Assembly: GCA_946406115.1 (NCBI GenBank)
Contig: OX291553.1
Coordinates: 5,709,001-5,773,000, forward strand
DNA: 64,000 nucleotides
Reading direction: 5' to 3'
DNA from: Apoda limacodes
Taxonomy: Eukaryota > Arthropoda > Insecta > Lepidoptera > Limacodidae
The position numbers and the translations under genes are program-made. The notes under the pieces are model-generated. The model saw only the letters and a program-made list of their open reading frames with translations, made no database searches and had not been told where the DNA came from. The stretch's first letter is position 1; each line of letters begins with the position of its first letter. Of the stretch, positions 55,040 through 64,000 are shown one piece after another.

Positions 55040-55880
55040 GAATCGGGCAAGTGTCCCCTCTTTAAAAAAACACAAACAGACTAACAGATACACGTTACAA
55101 TATGTAATAATATAGATACTCAAAATATTTATACCTTCAAATACCTGCCTATACTTCTATTAATAGAGTGAGTACCCAATGCATTCTCAGCAGCTGACAG
55201 TTGTAATCTATGATTATTAGCTTGTCTATCAAAGCCTGGTAAATAAAGAAAGAGTCTTTGTTACTTTAAGCGCGGGATCACACTCGAAATGGGCTATAAG
55301 GACTTAAACTGGAAGTAGTAGTAGATTTGAGTAAAAAAAACTGATCGAGGAAAAGTACTTTTTACTCCTTCAAAGAGTGGTTTTTAGCCCAGGTATTTTC
55401 CGATACTCGTACTTATAATATCTGGTTTTGATTTTCGCAAGTACGACCAATGCTTACTTAGACAAAGAAAATGTATTATTACTAGGTACTAATCTGTGAC
55501 GATATAGGTACAAAGTCAATGTCAATTTTTTTTTTAACACAAATTAGGCTTCCACAAACACCCCTAAATCGTCAAAGTTATGAAATACTATATTTTAAAA
55601 TGAATGAGTGACTATACGTATATACGTATGCTGTGTAAGGGTTCAGTAAATTACAGCTGTATAATCCAACCTAGAATAACGTGCGGTCACATTTTATACT
55701 TAGAAACGATAAATATTCTAATATAATTATTTGAAAGAAAGATTTATACCTATACCTAGTTAAAAATATTATATACGCAGTTGGATACGTTTAGTCAAAT
55801 CAATAGCACAAAGTACTTACCTATATTCTATATTATTCAAAAATAAGAGATATTTCAATCTACATAAGGACATAAGGATT
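55040..55880. other. No gene recognised
   Basis: AT-rich. ATCGTCAAAGTTATGAAATAC near 55568 resembles a piece of the CR1-type 3' UTR at 29300, but it is too short to assign. Confidence 0.4.
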
Positions 55881-55959
55881 TTTTTTTATATTCAATTGCA
55901 ATAGATCGTGGTTTGCATTGTATTTTCTTATATGATATATGAATTAAATCAGTAAGTGC

Positions 55960-56018
55960 CGTAAGAACCTGCGCCGATAACGAGATTTAGCGTGGGCGAA
56001 GCCGCTGGCAGAAACTAG
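55960..56018 (+). mobile_element. Possible Helitron-like 3' end
   Basis: GCGTGGGCGAAGCCGC followed by CAGAAACTAGT fits the GC-hairpin plus CTAG layout of the common lepidopteran Helitron-like repeats. The body is not recognisable. Confidence 0.4.
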
Positions 56019-56440
56019 TCTCTAATATTGGAACATGGATTGGATAGGACTCTAATTCAATATGATAAATTTCTGGTGACTTCATCGTTATCACATGTTA
56101 TTATTTATATTTCTGGCATTGAAGGGCGAGACTCCGAGCAGTAATCTAACTGTAATTCAGTGTCTGTGTTTGATAAACACGACTGTCTGTTTTCCAAATT
56201 CTAATTATGTGCTTTATAAGTATTTTTCCCTGCCCGTTCTGTGGTGAACTTGTTTCTCATAGCATTCGTACATCAGCCTGGGCACTGAACGTTCTCTCAG
56301 TAGCTGCTGTCGTGCATGGAGCCGTGGCAATTTTGTGCAACTAAGTAGAGCTGCAAATCCCTTTCCACCAGCTTAGTAAATCGGTTTCATTGACCCGTGA
56401 CCAAATAAAACCATTGTTCCAAAAGTGATCTTTTGCTTTG

Positions 56441-56945
56441 TTATTTCATAGCATTTATATTTAAATGTTGGCCCAATTTATAAATGTATCGCATTGCTGT
56501 TATATCTTCTTTTGAATTTAATTGTATTCCATGGGAAGCAAAATTGAGCAAATAAGCTGCCAAATTCATTGGTTCAATGGCCATTGCAGTTCGATCGTCA
56601 GTAAACTGCATAATGGTCTTTTTCTGGTCGTTCTCAAGAGTTATCACGTCTGTTAAAACAAAGTTAATTCGTGACTTTAAATTTTTAAATATGACGAATA
56701 CTTGTTCTATTTAAGCCTAGTGACCTTCATTTTTTGTAATTTCATCGGCAATTAGCTCTAAAATACATGAAATCTGCTCTAAAGGTCCCAAAACGATTCT
56801 TCTAGCAAATTTCTTTTAACATCTGATGGAAGTTGTGCGGCTTTCTTGTCAATAGCAAGTGTTTTCAGTGCTACTTAGAAAAAATCATAAGTTGCTGTAA
56901 CAAACTTCTTTAATACAGAATGGCGCAAAAGAACGTGCATTTTAA
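56441..56945 (-). pseudogene. hAT-type transposase fragment
   Basis: Minus-strand frames read ALKTLAIDKKAAQLPSDVKR, then LLEESFWDL, ISCILELIADEI-like text and, in the 68-codon ORF at 56441-56647, AMAIEPMNLAAYLLN and ITAMRYIYKLG. This order (LP.D..., ILEPI, then MAA..L) is that of the region between catalytic blocks of hAT transposases with BED fingers. Frameshifts near 56800 and 56690. DDE residues not identifiable, no ends found. Dead fragment. Confidence 0.5.
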
Positions 56946-57011
56946 ATAATAGAATAAAAAAAATACAAAGATTATAGTTGAAATAAAACTGAGGAATTGT
57001 AAAGTAGTAAC

Positions 57012-58254
57012 TTAAGTTTATTTTTTAAAAATAACATCATCTAAATGTTGATGATCCTCTCTACGACGGCAATTCTCTAACCGTAAACGGTTATTATTAA
57101 AAACTTTCTTTAGTATTGCTAGTTTAATTGCTAACATACGGGTGTTCTCCTCGAGCTGATCGATGTTTCTTGAATTATTGATGTGTTTAAGGTATTCCCA
57201 CAAAAACCAGTCAGGGGGCTTCAATGAAATGATAAAATATTATTTACTTGCAAATCCGCTGAAAACAGTTTAGTAGCACTCGCGTACAAAAGTACACCAT
57301 CCACATGTGTAGGAGTGGACCTCCCTCCATATGTGGACGATACCAACTTCACTATAACACTACACCACTAAATTGCTAACAAAACTCGACACGTGTTTCA
57401 CATCAACGCAAGGCATCCTCAGGAGAACAAGAACAAATAAACGGGATATCACGTCTTTGTGAAATCAGTCTGCCTGAGAACATCTGTTTCACAACCGCTA
57501 TGGAGCCACTTAACGTGAGACTGGCAGCTTCATCTAGTTAAACCCAAGTCTTCGAATTTACTATTCTTGAATTTTTAAGTTTTGGAGGCAAAAAACCTTC
57601 CAACATCGCTATATAGCGTTCGGTATTAACAGTGACGTTTTGCTCCCACAGATTTTTTAAAAAAGGACCAAACATTCCTCTGACAGGAGAGGAGAGAGAG
57701 GCTCTGAGATTGCTGCTCATACAATCACTTTAGGGCTATGTAGTAGTTTCTACTGTTTGAGTTTGGGATTTCACTGTTCCATGATATGGCAATGGGCCTC
57801 ATCAGAGAGAAGGATATTGTCAAAATTGGAAAATCAACAAAGCATTTCCTTGGAAAATACAAGCCTTGCTCTGCAGTCGGAGTCTTTCATTTCTTGTGAG
57901 TTGCAGCTTGTATGGATGCAGTTTAAGATCCAAGTTTGAAATTCATTGCAAACTTCGTCGCAATAAGTGGAAGACAGACGATCTGTTGTGAGTAGAGATT
58001 TGTGGATCTTCTCGTACGGACTGCATAACTCTCTGAATATTGTCTTCGGTCCTAGATGTTCCTGGACGACCTTTTGTTAGTGGTTTAAACGTTGAACCAC
58101 GCGGTGTCTTGAAAACACTATACCCATATTTAAAATTACCACTCGGAGCTTCACTTATCCGCCGTAGTCCATAATCAGAACAATGTAGTCGCTTAGTAAC
58201 AATGTAACAACGAGAGTTCATGTTAAATGCGCGCACGCAAAATGCTTCCTGCAA
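57012..58254 (-). pseudogene. Tc1/mariner-like (DDE) transposase pseudogene
   Basis: Read on the minus strand from 58254. The N-terminal DNA-binding region has TKGRPGTSRTEDNIQRV and SVREDPQIS, a layout known from insect Tc1/mariner-type transposases. Near 57840 DNILLSDEAHCH holds the first catalytic Asp. GMFGPFLKNLWEQNVTVNTERY is near 57600-57675. The block that should hold the second Asp (QQDGA) is deleted near 57525. PPDWFLWEYLKHI (57180-57220) leads to RRREDHQHLDDVIF. Several frameshifts, and about 200 bp of foreign sequence at 57225-57425. It cannot transpose. Confidence 0.8.
57225..57425. repeat. Foreign segment inside the transposase pseudogene
   Basis: This separates the ISQRRDIP block from the PPDWFLW block, which should be nearly adjacent. 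It contains CGACACGTGTTTCAC and CATATGTGGACGATACCAAC. I recognise this text as a dispersed lepidopteran repeat but cannot name it. Confidence 0.5.
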
Positions 58255-58980
58255 AGACTACAATATACACTAGGAAATAGATGGCAGTCTCCGTGTTATT
58301 TATTTTCCATAGTCAGTAGCTACATCTAGTTCGAATAATGAAGTTACTGTAGCACACACACATACATATTTAGGTTATTTAACGTTTAAATACGTTTAAA
58401 CACAGCTACATGCCAAAATTTACTCTTTGAACTTTGAACCATTTTTACCTTCAATGGCTAAGATGACTTATTTAATGGATTCTCAGACCAAGCGATTAAC
58501 TAAAGTATGCCGCCGTGTGTACTAGGTAGTACATTTATTTTCCATAACCCACATTCAGTGAAACAAAACAACATATGTCAATTGCGTTTATTAGAATACG
58601 ATTACATTAATCTTGAATTGCAATAAAACACTTTCAACTTAACACTACACTGCATACACTAATAAAAGTGTAGAGTCACAAATACAATCACAGTTTCATC
58701 GGAAAAACTTTAGAAGGAATTATATTCATGAAACTTAAATAAAAGTAAATGACGTTGTTTGTTTCTCACCATTCTTTAGACGTCCCCACTACTGGAGCAC
58801 GGCCTAGGAAGGGGATTTGGGCCATAGTCCACACGCGCGCCCCGTGCGGATTGTGGACAGTCTGTCTCGCTATCTAACACTGAAAGAATATTTAAATCAG
58901 ACTAGTAGTTTCTGAGATTAGCGCGTTCAAGCAAACAAACAAGCTCTTCAGCTTTATAATATTAAGTATAAATTAGTATT
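58255..58980. other. No gene recognised
   Basis: AT-rich spacer, with a short GC-rich patch near 58835-58865. Confidence 0.45.
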
Positions 58981-58989
58981 GACAAAATA

Positions 58990-60010
58990 AAGCCGATGTG
59001 TTGGATGAGGAAGGCATAGTCCGTTTCTTTAGTACAGCATTCTCGCGAGAGGATGTGATAACAGCGAAAGTCTACTTTTTGAGTCCTACGTTTTAAAGCG
59101 AGTAAACGGAATATTCTGAGAAAAGGTGATGGAAAAACAGATCGCGACCTATATGATGTGACATTTTTCAAAGAATATGATCCAGGAGAAGTTCCCACTT
59201 TTGTTGCTCGCGCCCTCCAAAAGATTCCACCACTAACATTTGATCATATAGACGTAACGAGATTGCTAAAAGATATTATTGTTATTCAGAACCAATTAAA
59301 AATAATCAAATCTTCCTGTGTCACAAGTCGAAAATTCAATGAGCTGAAACAAGAAATTGAAAACTTGGAACATGCATCTATTGTAAATAATTTAAATTTG
59401 CAATGTCATTCGTCGCAACAGTCCTTATCGCCTGTGTCTTTAGTGCGAACGTTCTTACCAGTGTCACCGCCTCATAAAACTGGTCAAGCCGCTTCTGCGC
59501 ACGTGCAAGTTGAGGCGCTCACTGCGGTTTCGCCGGTGCAGAACCTCAACGAATGCAATGTCGCCTCACAGATAACCGCTACTGACACGTGTAAACGGGC
59601 CGAGCGCGATTCACATTCACCGCGTGTGCTCATTAGCGATAATCGACGCACACAATCAATCGCCGCAAAATCGACTGTAAAACATAAAACTGCGGAGGGG
59701 GTTCTACAAGAAAAGAGGGAATGGAAACATGAAAAACCGAGTGGGAAACGGAAGCTAGTCCAAAGGAAAAGGTAGAGAAATCGCTTTGTAGAAAGTAAGG
59801 GGAATGCTATGCCTGAGCAGGAACTAAAGTTTTAAGCAGCTAATGTAAAGTCCCCATTCTTATCTTTAACGTTGACAACGAGACCTCAGAAACAGCCATA
59901 ACTACTTACATTTATAGAAAAACGCAAACCAAATTTACTTTGCAGAAAATAAAATGAAACGGCCAAAGGAGTATAGCTCATATAAATCTAAAATCTTTTT
60001 GTTAAATGCA
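58990..60010 (+). pseudogene. Gag/ORF1-like retroelement protein, decayed
   Basis: A 205-codon ORF (59158-59775) carries FVARALQKIPPLTFDHIDVT, a coiled-coil-like stretch (residues 50-75), a Pro/Ser/Ala-rich linker and EWKHEKPSGKRKLVQRKR. Upstream in other frames (from about 59000) EGIVRFFSTAFSREDV precedes it. Downstream RNRFVESKGNA and, near 59940, LQKIKMKRPKEYSSYK continue it with stops. This block order is one I know from gag/ORF1-like proteins repeated in lepidopteran genomes. No zinc knuckle or pol is present here. It is likely non-functional, although the central ORF alone is long enough to be mistaken for a gene. Confidence 0.6.
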
Positions 60011-60192
60011 CTTAAAATTCTCATAAAATATTTTCATATTTTATATGAAAATTGTTATATTATATCAATGTAGACTTTATTAAAGTTTTTTTTAGTATGT
60101 TTAAACGACACAATGTTAGATATCATTTTGTAACTTGTAAAGTTTGTAATTACTGATGAAAAATAAAAATTTTACTAATCAGACTCTAAATT
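60011..60192. other. Spacer
   Basis: AT-rich; nothing recognised. Confidence 0.4.
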
Positions 60193-60199
60193 TTATGAA

Positions 60200-60720
60200 T
60201 TACTAGCTGAACCCGCATACTTTGTGTTGCTTTAGTCCCTTCTTTTCATCCCCCCGATCACGGCACGGTCGAAAAACTATAGTTAGGCGGCCTCGGCACG
60301 TACTAACGGCCCCAGATGTTCTCGCTGTCAGGATAGTAAGATTAGTCTCTTCTACCTCCCCGAATAGGGCCTCCCTCCAAACACGACGCCGACATCCCCG
60401 GATTCGTCGGCGCCCATAAGGATACACGAGGTATTAAAGTGTGCCGGGGTGATTCTCGCCCCCACTCAATCGCAACCGCACCCGCATAACGGGGAACTCC
60501 CGTCCTGGCGGTGACTCACCTTCGGGTTCAAGACTCACGCCGGTCGAAGAGACGCCCCCGAGAGCGACAACCCAAGCCGAGGCTCCCCTCGCGGGGAGCC
60601 CTTGAGCGTTGGGCGCTTTATGGGCTGAGGCTCCTTCAGAGTCTCGCCCCAAAAGCCCGGTGAAGCATTAATGTCTGCACCAGCCAACTGCATTGTCATT
60701 TCAGATAAAAAAAGCCCCAT
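60200..60720 (-). mobile_element. GC-rich block, probable retroelement 5' or ORF1 fragment
   Basis: Sharply GC-rich against the AT-rich surroundings. ACTAGCTGAACCCGC at 60202 resembles an inverted Helitron-like 3' end. The minus strand has overlapping frames of 61-74 codons, one starting MGLFLSEMTMQLAGADINA. None has a known domain. Base composition and overlapping frames suggest a transposon leader or ORF1 piece and not a host exon. Confidence 0.35.
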
Positions 60721-61145
60721 CTCCCATTCCCCCTCTTCAACTTTTCTCCCTTTTGCCTTTGCCCCTATTTCGTGCTTTTTTACTACGAAAACATGAACCG
60801 CTAATTTTATTAATGCACTTTAATTTATGTAGATTAATGACTTGACCACAGTGTGCTAAATCGGAAACCTTGACAGGCATTTGCACAAAAACTTATCAAA
60901 ATTTTATTACAATTGTTTTTAGCGCGTGAATCCGACTAGCACTTGACCGGTTATTTTCTATCATACTAACCTTGTCCTGACAGTAACAAACACAACGAAA
61001 AAAAAATATCTATTTTTGTGCAGTGTCGTTCGGAAGTTGTTGACAACAATAAGAATTTTTCCAGATCTTTCCACTATTGTATCATTAGAAGACATAAAAA
61101 AACTTAGAGCTTCAGTCTGTTAAATTAAAATAACAAAGCGCCGAC
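60721..61145. other. Spacer with a GGTTCCGTAC-family tail
   Basis: GCGCGTGAATCCGACTAGCAC near 60922 is a diverged tail of the family at 832-1122. The following ACTAACCTTGTCCTGACAGTAACAAACACAAC matches text at 24945-24975, so the two loci share a longer unit. Confidence 0.5.
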
Positions 61146-61149
61146 TTTT

Positions 61150-61370
61150 ATTTTTATTTTTGATGACAGCTGTCAAACTTGAAAGAGCTATATGTCCCTA
61201 ACTATTGATCTTAGACTAGCAGTTTCCTTGCAGAAATGATAGATCTCATCAAGATCTTTATTTTTGATAACAGCTGTCAAACTAAAAAAAAAGCTATATC
61301 TCTCTAACTATTGATCTTAGACTAGCAGTTTCCTTGCAGAAAATTTAGATTTCATCAAGATCTTTATTAA
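61150..61370 (+). repeat. Two-unit direct tandem repeat, period 104 bp
   Basis: TTTTTGAT.ACAGCTGTCAAACT, AACTATTGATCTTAGACTAG, CAGTTTCCTTGCAGAAA and TCATCAAGATCTTTATT occur twice, 104 bp apart. GACAGCTGTC is itself palindromic. Confidence 0.9.
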
Positions 61371-61564
61371 AATAAACCTAGTCAGTAACTTTAGAGCGAT
61401 TTTTTACCATGCTAACTTTGCAGTAACGAGACAAATTTTTCATTATCGACCACCTAATCCAAAAACAATTAGAAGATTCAAACAAATCAAGCCTGGCACA
61501 ATACATACAATAAGTATTTTTGTTTACGATTGTACTTTAAAATATTTGAATGTCTGGTTGTGCT

Positions 61565-61620
61565 GTTTATTGTAAACAGCGCTACCAGTAGTGCGGCTGG
61601 TAGTGCCGTTTACAATAAAC
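61565..61620. repeat. Strong 24-bp hairpin with 8-nt loop
   Basis: Arms 61565-61588 and 61597-61620 are reverse complements, with one A-C mismatch and one G-U wobble, around TAGTGCGG. It lies inside a sequence whose flank (61840-61900) recurs near 41045-41095, so it may belong to a dispersed repeat. Confidence 0.88.
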
Positions 61621-61839
61621 AAAAAAATGCATAGAAATTTTGCAAAAACGTCATAATCATGACTATATTCAGAATTCATAAATAAATGTTGGGCAACATG
61701 GAATTTGATAAAAAATAAAGAGTTTTCTGTGAACCCTAGGTAGTCAGTAATATATAAATTAAAAATCCAAAACAAGGTAATCAATAACCCCAAGAACATA
61801 GCAGAGTCATTTAATGATAATTTTATAAATATGACTAAT

Positions 61840-61900
61840 AGTCCAGTCAAATAAGAAAATGAAACAAAATTAACTGGTAGAGTTTTGAACTTTTTGCACA
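61840..61900. repeat. Dispersed repeat shared with 41045-41095
   Basis: AGTCCAGTCAAATAAGAAAATGAAACA...GGTAGAGTTTT matches AGTCCAATCAAATTAGAAAATGAAACA...AGTAGAGTTTA at 41049. A hydrophobic 127-codon minus-strand ORF (61524-61907) overlaps both this and the hairpin and is therefore probably not a gene. Confidence 0.65.
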
Positions 61901-61909
61901 TGTTCATTA

Positions 61910-62499
61910 AGACCTCTCGTTGTACATACTTAAAGTCCCCATCGATACCTGTTGCGCTCGCGCCGCCATCTTGGAAAAAAGTTACCCTTTTTCAGTTTTT
62001 TGCTTATATCTCGGCAATAATTATTAAAACCATAAAATCGTGAATGCAAATACTGTAACTTATTAAATTTCGTATAAAAAAGCTAAGATATAATATTTAT
62101 GTATCTTTAATACTTTAGCTGTAATCCAACATTGAAAATATTTTTTTTTATGTTTTTGCTATCGATATAAAGTTTTGTTTCTGTTTACTCCTAAAATGTT
62201 CACATCTACCTTTAAAAACTTATTCCATGACACTACCTAGAGATAGAAAGACCGACAGAGATGATGAAAAAGAGAAAGAGAGAGAAGGGGAAAGATAATT
62301 CAGGGGCAGATGCATTATGCGACATGATGTGTATAGCAGGGCGGAGTCCGCATGGTGAGTAAGAATAGCAAATAGGCTAGACCGACCAGCCATCAACCGA
62401 TCATCATCGCGTCTGATTCCGATAAAACCACCTATTCTGGGTAGAATGAAGGCAAGGACAGACTCATTTATTTTTTTCAAACAAACTTAATTTTAACAT
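61910..62499. other. Repeat-like spacer, no gene
   Basis: GCGCCGCCATCTTGG near 61962 and GCTTATATCTCGGCAATAATTATT near 62003 are typical of dispersed insect repeats. A purine-rich GA tract covers 62260-62295. Confidence 0.4.
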
Positions 62500-62752
62500 A
62501 ATGACTGCTACTAAATACGCCGTTAACAACCATAGACTGGACACACTCAACATAGTGTTTCTAAAGACCATAAGCCTAAGTTTGCGCTCTGTACTGGATG
62601 AACTTTGCTCTAACAATCTCTTGGTTATTATGCTATTAGGCCGTAGGTCTACGAAGCCACTGCAACAGACTGTGATAAACTGGGACACATTCAAGAAAGC
62701 TCTTAAAACAATCAGCTTACCACAGCTAGATCTCATATCCTGCTCTCATTAG
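62500..62752 (+). pseudogene. APE-endonuclease C-terminal remnant of a Jockey-type element
   Basis: An 83-codon ORF reads HRLDTLNIVFLK, SLRSVLDEL, then LLVIMLLGRR and INWDTFKKALKTISLPQLD. It follows the end of Jockey-type endonucleases, where L...SDHxPV is followed by a W..F linker. The SDH catalytic triplet is replaced by SNN, so it would be inactive even if expressed. Confidence 0.6.
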
Positions 62753-63214
62753 ATCTCTAATATCAATTTGATCATAGAATCTGTCACCCAACAGGCACTC
62801 GCAAGCTACTAGTAGCAAGTGCATGAAATAAAAACCAGTTAAAAGCGATCTAAGGTTATGTGGAACAGCTTAGAAATATAACAGCTAAAAACCATTGTGA
62901 AGTATTTATTGAACGCTGTCGCCACGTCTGAAAATGGCACTTCTATAGGTATATTAACACCTGCTCCGTGAAATCTGTGATGCTGTGCCCCTGTTCTGTA
63001 GCCCAAAATCCGAAATGACTTTGGTAAAGTGGTCTATACTTAGTGTCTATGAAATTACGTAACCGTGGTAGTAGTATCCGTTAATAATCGTTTACTCAAA
63101 GCGATCAGTGAATTAAATTATTTACATGACGAGGGCTGAGGACATTTTTACCCTAACTTTGTCGCCAAAAATTTAGTTCGATATCGCCCCGTTAAAAATA
63201 CTTATTAAAAAATA
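62753..63214. other. No gene recognised
   Basis: Spacer without readable domains. Confidence 0.4.
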
Positions 63215-63229
63215 ATCAGGGGTAACTTA

Positions 63230-63690
63230 ATTTTGATAGTCTGCTTAACTTCTTCTACAATAATAGGAGGTAGAGAGGTAAGCGGCAGGAGAGCTCATCT
63301 AATTTTGACCTCATTGTCTACCTTGTGGTCATGATTGGTGTCTACTGGTTTAATGCCAAGGAAGCCTTAATACTCTAAGTTTTTTCTAAGCAGCCTGACT
63401 TTTAGTCGTCTTCACAGGAATCAATTCATTCTTTGGAAGGAAGGTATGGCGCTCAGGGGGTGGACTTCAACTGCAGTTAACCTGGAGGGCAGGCTACATC
63501 CTTTCCATCGCGTTTTCGTGACTGCTTTTTGTACGCCTGTAGCCTTCTTGACACTTGGGATAATTGTTACGTTGTCGTCGTGCGGCGTTGGGCTCTCTTA
63601 TTAGTAACTCTATGTCCTCGGGCACCGGTGAACGCTTATTTAGAGCACTCGCTGATGGTAGTATAACTTACTGACTAGTAAGAGATTGAA
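63230..63690 (-). pseudogene. Jockey-type element remnant, linker to RT N-terminus
   Basis: On the minus strand, from about 63635, VPEDIELLIREPNAARRQRNNYP leads toward a basic helix-rich linker. Near 63270-63235 PIIVEEVKQTIKIKL precedes where KAPGxDGI should follow, and the reading ends there. This is the endonuclease-RT linker of Jockey-type elements. It has several breaks and no catalytic residues. Orientation is opposite to 62500-62752, so they are separate insertions. Confidence 0.5.
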
Positions 63691-64000
63691 TGCCATGTCA
63701 ATTTGTCGTTAGACCTAATAAGAGAGGATACGATCTAGTTGCTTTAAGCTAAGTTTTCAAAGGCTTTCTTGAATACGCCTTTGTCGGATAGGAGTGACAT
63801 ATAAAAACGGGATAAAATTCAAAGCAAAATCCGTCTAGCTAGATACAGAAACCTAGGCTTACGTTATGTGAAAGCGCTACGTCAAGTATTTCTAGCCTAT
63901 GACTTATTTTAGTATTGCAGTACTATAAACCGTGCTTGGTAACTATATACATTTACATACAAAGTCAGGTAAATCGCAATAAATTACCTAAGTCTTTATG
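63691..64000. other. No gene recognised
   Basis: Window end; nothing supported. Confidence 0.4.

Noticed and set aside
61524..61907. 127-codon hydrophobic minus-strand ORF
   Set aside because: It overlaps a hairpin and a dispersed repeat also found at 41049; hydrophobicity follows from AT-rich codons.
62464..62736. 90-codon minus-strand ORF
   Set aside because: It is the shadow of the plus-strand endonuclease remnant at 62500-62752.
1..64000. CRISPR arrays, bacterial operons, rRNA genes, intact tRNA genes
   Set aside because: No regularly spaced identical repeats, no polycistronic gene strings and no rRNA or complete tRNA fold seen; the one tRNA-like head at 23771 belongs to a SINE.

Overview
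This window looks like a piece of a moth or butterfly (Lepidoptera) nuclear genome. It is AT-rich and intron-poor. It is crowded with repeats I associate with that order: GGTTCCGTAC...GTACGGAACCC elements ending in CGCGAGTCCGACTCGCAC, a tRNA-derived SINE, a Helitron-like 3' end, RTE/Jockey/CR1-type non-LTR retrotransposons, and copia, hAT and Tc1/mariner-type remnants. I saw no rRNA gene, no intact tRNA gene, no CRISPR array and no bacterial operon. All family names come from reading motifs; no database search was run.

The only clear host genes are single-exon short-chain dehydrogenase/reductases (SDRs) of the retinol-dehydrogenase 11-14 type: 6689-7642 (+), 15888-16841 (+) and 44322-45281 (-). 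A broken fourth copy lies at 38060-38647 (-). Each intact gene has an N-terminal membrane anchor, the TGxxSGIG cofactor loop, NNAG, NVSS and YxNSK. They probably act as membrane-bound, NAD(P)(H)-dependent reductases or oxidases of a retinoid or other lipophilic substrate.

Layout. 0-3.3 kb: repeats and a dead copia element. 3.3-19.8 kb: a direct tandem duplication, copy A 3339-13215 and copy B 13220-19785, each carrying one SDR gene. Copy A is 3.3 kb longer. The extra length is almost fully explained by a 613-bp TTAA-flanked piggyBac-like MITE, a 5'-truncated non-LTR insertion inside an older fragment of its own family, a 727-bp local tandem duplication and a 302-bp segment. Copy B keeps the matching empty or single-copy sites. 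19.8-28.8 kb: repeats, including a SINE with a nested foldback and a palindrome made of a MITE plus retrotransposon arms. 28.8-35.4 kb: a CR1/Jockey-type retrotransposon (minus strand) in a nearly perfect 3174-bp tandem duplication. 36.5-46.4 kb: a second, older segmental duplication (about 37.14-40.1 kb and 42.57-46.4 kb) with the SDR pseudogene in one copy and the intact SDR in the other. 46.4-48.5 kb: a decayed acidic ORF and a Jockey-type RT fragment. 48.8-51.3 kb: a diverged tandem array of about 15 units with a base period near 145 bp and splice-site-like edges. 51.3-64 kb: mostly dead transposons, a heat-shock-element plus TATA pair, a GC-rich block and a strong hairpin.

The main story is an SDR cluster growing by segmental duplication in a transposon-rich neighbourhood, with insertions that can be dated relative to each other. 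The most unusual unexplained structure is the tandem array at 48.8-51.3 kb.
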